The position numbers and the translations under genes are program-made. DNA of 64,000 bases from an uncultured bacterium (lineage in GTDB: Bacteria > Elusimicrobiota > Elusimicrobia > Elusimicrobiales > Elusimicrobiaceae), in contig CASFFZ010000009.1 in assembly GCA_949294095.1 (NCBI GenBank), positions 1 through 64,000 on the forward strand, in the 5' to 3' direction. The notes under the pieces are model-generated. The model was not told where the DNA came from. It ran no database searches and worked only from the letters and a program-made list of their open reading frames with translations. Of the stretch, positions 60,884-64,000 are shown one piece after another; position 1 is the first letter of the stretch; each line of letters starts with the position of its first letter.

Positions 60884-60956
60884 TGGGCCATGTGAGGCTC
60901 GAACTCACGACCTTACGCTTAAGAGGCGTCTGCTCTACCAACTGAGCTAATGGCCC
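60884..60956 (-). tRNA. tRNA-Lys (anticodon CTT)
   Basis: 73-nt tRNA on the minus strand. Acceptor GGGCCAT / ATGGCCC, D arm AGCTCAGTTGGTAGAGC, anticodon loop CTCTTAA with CTT, T arm GAGTTCGAGCCTC. CCA is not encoded. Lies 26 nt upstream of tRNA-Leu. Confidence 0.95.
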
Positions 60957-60974
60957 GAAAGGGTTTCTGGTTAG

Positions 60975-61003
60975 ATTATAGCAAAATTAGAGAAACGGGT
61001 AAA
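60975..61003 (-). promoter_or_regulatory. Promoter of tRNA-Lys, tRNA-Leu and tig
   Basis: On the minus strand: -35 TTTACC (60998-61003), 17-bp spacer ending in TGC, -10 TATAAT (60975-60980). It probably drives both tRNAs and may run into tig. Confidence 0.65.
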
Positions 61004-61103
61004 CGGCCTATGCGCCGCTTGCAGGGAAATCCGTTCCGAAGATATTTTATTTTAGCAAATTTTTTCCGCGCCGCGCAAACCCCTTTTTGGCGGCAAGAAA
61101 CAA

Positions 61104-61133
61104 TTGACATCTTCCCCCCGCAAGCAATAAAAT
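61104..61133 (+). promoter_or_regulatory. Promoter of the exported-protein pair
   Basis: -35 TTGACA (61104-61109), 18-bp spacer, -10 TAAAAT (61128-61133). It is the best -35 match in the window. The predicted leader is about 50 nt. Confidence 0.6.
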
Positions 61134-61189
61134 ACAAGTAAGGCCTTACGGCCGGCGTCATATCTTCTTACTTAGCGATGGAACATAAA

Positions 61190-62332
61190 ATGAACATACT
61201 TTCCCAACCCCTCAAACACACATTTCTTCTGGCAGGAGCCGTTGCCTTTTTTGCGCTTCCGTCTTATGGGCAACTCCCTGAAAAAATTCTCCCGGCGGCC
61301 AAAACGGCCCTTCAGCCCGCTTTTAAAACACCGCTTGCGCAAAAAATCGCCGTTCCCGGCGGTCTGCGCAATTCTTTCGGCCCGGCGGTTGCCGTCTATG
61401 AAATGCGGCCGCTTCCCGCGCCCCAGCCTCCGATCGTGCCCAAAGTATTCATTGCCCGTTTTTACCCGCTGACGGACAGCCGAACCACGCTGGTGCAGGA
61501 CTTGCTGCGCAAAAAACTGGCCAAACCGGCCCCTACTTTTTATGAAATGTTCAAACAAGCCGTCTACCTGCACCAAAAAAATCCGGCGGTTTTTAAAAAA
61601 ATCAGTCAAAGATATTATTACGAAATGACGCTGTTTTTAAAACATGCCGCGCACGTGGCGCAACAAGCCGGCTACCCGGCGGTGGCGGCGTATCTGAAAG
61701 ACCATAAAGGGGCTTTCCCCACCCTGCATTCCGGCGGAACGCTTTCTTCCAACGACAAGTCCGCCCGCATGCTGACGTTTTATGCTTCCGAAGAAATGAA
61801 CGCGCTGATGAATCAAATTTTATCCCGCCCGGCCGAAAAACAAATCATTACCGACGACGAATGGGTGGCCATCAACGTGCTTAGCACCCTTTTCCCGGCC
61901 CAAACCCGCCCCGCGTTCTATAATTTCTTGCTGGACAAACAATATAAGGAACTGCAAATGCTTTCGTTAGATCCTTATATGCACAATTCCGATACGCGCC
62001 GCTTGGTTAAAGGGACGCTTAATCCCCAATCCGTGCACGCGCCTTCCTTGGCCAAGCGTATTTCCGTGCGGGAAAGATACCTGCAATACTTAACCCAGCG
62101 CCAGACCGCGCTGGCGGGTACGATTTCACACAAACGGCAGCAATACGCCAAAAATCAAGTGATCTACGACATTTTGTCCGCCGAAGGGGAATCAACCCCC
62201 GCCGCGCTGCAGGCCAAAAAAACATTGGAAAAAAGCCAGCGCGAATACGAACAATCCGCACTTCAACTCAAAGAAGTGTCGGCCAACTTGGAACAAGTGA
62301 CGGATGAATTAAATTTTTTACGCACAAAATAA
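61190..62332 (+). CDS. Exported protein of unknown function with C-terminal coiled coil
   Basis: 380-residue protein with a signal peptide (MNILSQPLKHTFLLAGAVAFFALPSYG). A helical middle is followed by a clear C-terminal coiled coil (ALQAKKTLEKSQREYEQSALQLKEVSANLEQVTDELNFL). No family is recognised. The ATG at 61178 would add four residues; the ATG at 61190 gives a cleaner signal peptide, but the choice is uncertain. It is followed 12 nt later by the DUF885 gene, so the two form an operon. Confidence 0.82.
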   Translation: MNILSQPLKHTFLLAGAVAFFALPSYGQLPEKILPAAKTALQPAFKTPLAQKIAVPGGLRNSFGPAVAVYEMRPLPAPQPPIVPKVFIARFYPLTDSRTTLVQDLLRKKLAKPAPTFYEMFKQAVYLHQKNPAVFKKISQRYYYEMTLFLKHAAHVAQQAGYPAVAAYLKDHKGAFPTLHSGGTLSSNDKSARMLTFYASEEMNALMNQILSRPAEKQIITDDEWVAINVLSTLFPAQTRPAFYNFLLDKQYKELQMLSLDPYMHNSDTRRLVKGTLNPQSVHAPSLAKRISVRERYLQYLTQRQTALAGTISHKRQQYAKNQVIYDILSAEGESTPAALQAKKTLEKSQREYEQSALQLKEVSANLEQVTDELNFLRTK

Positions 62333-62344
62333 ACGGAGACTTCC

Positions 62345-64000
62345 ATGAAACGAACACTACTTCCGGCTTTGGCGGCCTGTTTGCTCTGTTGGGCCTTTCC
62401 GACACCCGCCGCCGCGCAAGCCTTTTTTGATTTTGAAGACATAGACACCCTTTTGGAAGACAATGCGCTAAACGACGCCGCCAACCGCTATGCTTCGGTG
62501 CTGTTGTCTTTCTTTCCGGAACGCGCCACCCGGATGGGCTTTTCCTCGGCCAATTCCAAATTAAATGCCCGTTCCGCCGCCAACACTTCTTTGGCGTTAA
62601 ACGCGTTGCGTTCCGTAAAGGAAATGACGGAACAAATCACGCCTTCCCAGCTTTCCAAAGCCAACCAAACTGACCTGCTTCTTTTGCAGCGCGCGCTGGA
62701 TGCCGATATTTGGCAGCTGGAGCAAGACCGCATTCAAAACGATCCCTTGTACTATACGGAAGCTTTTGACGCCGTTTATGACCTGATGCTCAAGCAAACA
62801 ACTGCCTCCGCGCAGCAGCGGGCCGATTTGCTGGCCCGCGTTCGCGCCCTGCCCGAAGTGGCCCGGCAAGCCCAAAACAACCTGCTCCAGCCGCCGGCTT
62901 ATTTTTCCCAGCTGGCCATGGAAAGGGCTTACTATGCATATTTAGCGTTTGATGAAGTAACCGATTTTCTGCTCCAAGGCGTAGAGGACGAGGTGTCCAT
63001 CTCCCAAATCAAGCGTGACGGCCAAACCGCCAAGCGCGCCATTAAACAAATGTTTGACTGGTTTAAAAGCTTATCCCAAGAACAGAACACGCAAGACTTC
63101 CGCCTGGGAGAAGAAGCCTATGTTCAGGTGCTTAAAGACCGGTACCAAATCACGGAAAAACCGGCCAAACTGGAAAAACAGCTCCAGAAAAACTTTCTGC
63201 AAGCGCAAAAAACGTTAGCCGACGCGCTGGAACCCTTTGTTTTGGAAACGGCCGAAGAAGAAGTAACCGTTGTGGACGATTTAAACGCCACGCCTACCGT
63301 CCAGCCCACCCCGGCTAAGACGAAAAAGAAAGGCAAATTCGTCCCCCCTTCCGCACAGGATTTCTATAAAGCCGCCCAGCGCGTGGCCGCGGCGCCGGCC
63401 GGAGGCAATTTGCTGCGCGCGCTCTCCCAAGATGCCGCCGGATTAGCCCAACGCTTTGAACAAGACGGCACCCTGCCGGCCGCCGGTTCTGTTCAGTTTT
63501 CCGTCAAGCAACTGCCGGCTTTTTACGCATATACGCAAGCGTATTTATTTGTGCCCCCTTTTGGCAACCAACTTGCTCCGGTTTCGGATCTGTTTTTGCG
63601 GATGCCCTCCGGCAACAAGCTGGCCCGACAGGAACAGCTTAAAAAGGATTTCAACGCTCCGGTGCGCAAATTGCTTCTGAGCGGGGAATTGGTGCCCGGC
63701 CGCTACTATCAAACGGCAGCCGGGAAGGATTTATCTTCCATCCGCCGCCTCTATCCCTCCCGCACATTGGCCAACGGCTGGAGCGCCTACGCCCGGCGCC
63801 TGGCGAAGGAACGCGACTATGTCACAACCGAGGAAGACCTGTTGTTTCTAGCCTGGGACGAATACCGCCGCGCCGCCGCGGCGTTGGTGGACGTACGGCT
63901 GCAAACCAAAGAATACTCCTACGCGGACGCACTGAACTTTTTGGTAACGGAAAACGGGTTTGAACAAACGGAAGCGGAAAACCTGCTCAAAGAAATTGCG
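62345..64000 (+). CDS. DUF885 family exported protein (partial, runs off right edge)
   Basis: Open frame of 552 codons that continues past the window. A signal peptide (MKRTLLPALAACLLCWAFPTPAAA) is followed by RYASVLLSFFPERATRMGFSSANSKLNARS, the N-terminal pattern of DUF885 proteins (RYxxxLLxxxPExATxxGxxxxxxxLxDxS). Those are gluzincin-like peptidases with an HExxxPGH site near the C-terminus, which would lie outside the window. A low-complexity insert (PTPAKTKKKGKF) is in the middle. GGAGACTTCC is before the ATG. Confidence 0.8.
   Translation, partial: MKRTLLPALAACLLCWAFPTPAAAQAFFDFEDIDTLLEDNALNDAANRYASVLLSFFPERATRMGFSSANSKLNARSAANTSLALNALRSVKEMTEQITPSQLSKANQTDLLLLQRALDADIWQLEQDRIQNDPLYYTEAFDAVYDLMLKQTTASAQQRADLLARVRALPEVARQAQNNLLQPPAYFSQLAMERAYYAYLAFDEVTDFLLQGVEDEVSISQIKRDGQTAKRAIKQMFDWFKSLSQEQNTQDFRLGEEAYVQVLKDRYQITEKPAKLEKQLQKNFLQAQKTLADALEPFVLETAEEEVTVVDDLNATPTVQPTPAKTKKKGKFVPPSAQDFYKAAQRVAAAPAGGNLLRALSQDAAGLAQRFEQDGTLPAAGSVQFSVKQLPAFYAYTQAYLFVPPFGNQLAPVSDLFLRMPSGNKLARQEQLKKDFNAPVRKLLLSGELVPGRYYQTAAGKDLSSIRRLYPSRTLANGWSAYARRLAKERDYVTTEEDLLFLAWDEYRRAAAALVDVRLQTKEYSYADALNFLVTENGFEQTEAENLLKEIA

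Noticed and set aside
1-64000. Insertion sequences, prophage genes, integrases, toxin-antitoxin pairs, restriction systems
   Set aside because: No transposase, integrase, phage structural or defence-type gene was found among the recognisable frames.

Overview
The window is a gene-dense bacterial chromosome segment with about 58 protein genes, two tRNAs and short intergenic gaps. I see no rRNA, CRISPR array, insertion sequence or prophage. The cell is Gram-negative with lipopolysaccharide (kdsA, kdsD, lptC, lptA, lptB). It has a type IV pilus/type II secretion machine and several orphan type IV pilin genes with an almost invariant FTLIELLVVVLIIGIL N-terminus. That pilin style, together with the secreted TPR proteins and an electron-transfer-flavoprotein/acyl-CoA dehydrogenase set, suggests a host-associated member of the Elusimicrobiota (Elusimicrobiaceae-like). 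This is inference from gene style; no rRNA is present to confirm it.

Layout. 1-375: repeat-rich intergenic DNA and a terminator. 376-7235: orphan pilin and era, D-Ala-D-Ala dipeptidase, flavin reductase, trxB-maf-small membrane gene, MFS transporter, yggS-yggU. 7325-12894: GH3 hexosaminidase, thrS, an alkaline-phosphatase-fold membrane transferase. 13042-17212: yajC-secD-secF, an unknown gene, a DUF374 acyltransferase. 17218-22773: orphan pilin, GT39-like transferase, lon, clpP. 22920-26043: two exported proteins (one a zinc-ribbon repeat protein) and glnA. 26158-40781: one long minus-strand pilus/secretion operon running OmpA-like gene, pilM/N fusion, pilO, pilP, secretin, ATPase, platform protein, six prepilin-like genes, exported metallopeptidase. 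40909-43539: O-antigen-ligase-like/TPR protein. 43702-48713: KDO/LPS-export operon ending in a serine acetyltransferase. 48775-52175: MgtE-N/CBS protein, AlbA_2 protein, SUI1 factor, two convergent orphan pilins. 52176-52660: second repeat-rich gap. 52661-59103: TPR/SpoIID-like, GT4, acyl-CoA dehydrogenase, etfB, etfA operon. 59446-60956: tig and two tRNAs. 61190-64000: two exported proteins, the last (DUF885) cut by the window edge.

The most interesting signals are non-coding. Two orphan pilin genes (starts at 17718 and 52175) share a module: CCTTGACTCG, a pure T tract of different length (13 versus 11), and a perfect inverted repeat whose loop holds the ATG. The repeat arms differ between copies at two positions, and both differences are compensated. 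Many first-in-operon genes (era, the dipeptidase gene, clpP, kdsA, the TPR gene, the MFS gene, the GT39 gene) have a -10 element only 6-8 nt from the ATG, which predicts leaderless mRNAs, whereas internal operon genes carry Shine-Dalgarno sites. A composite hairpin repeat at the left edge and at 52377-52508 also shows compensated stem changes.
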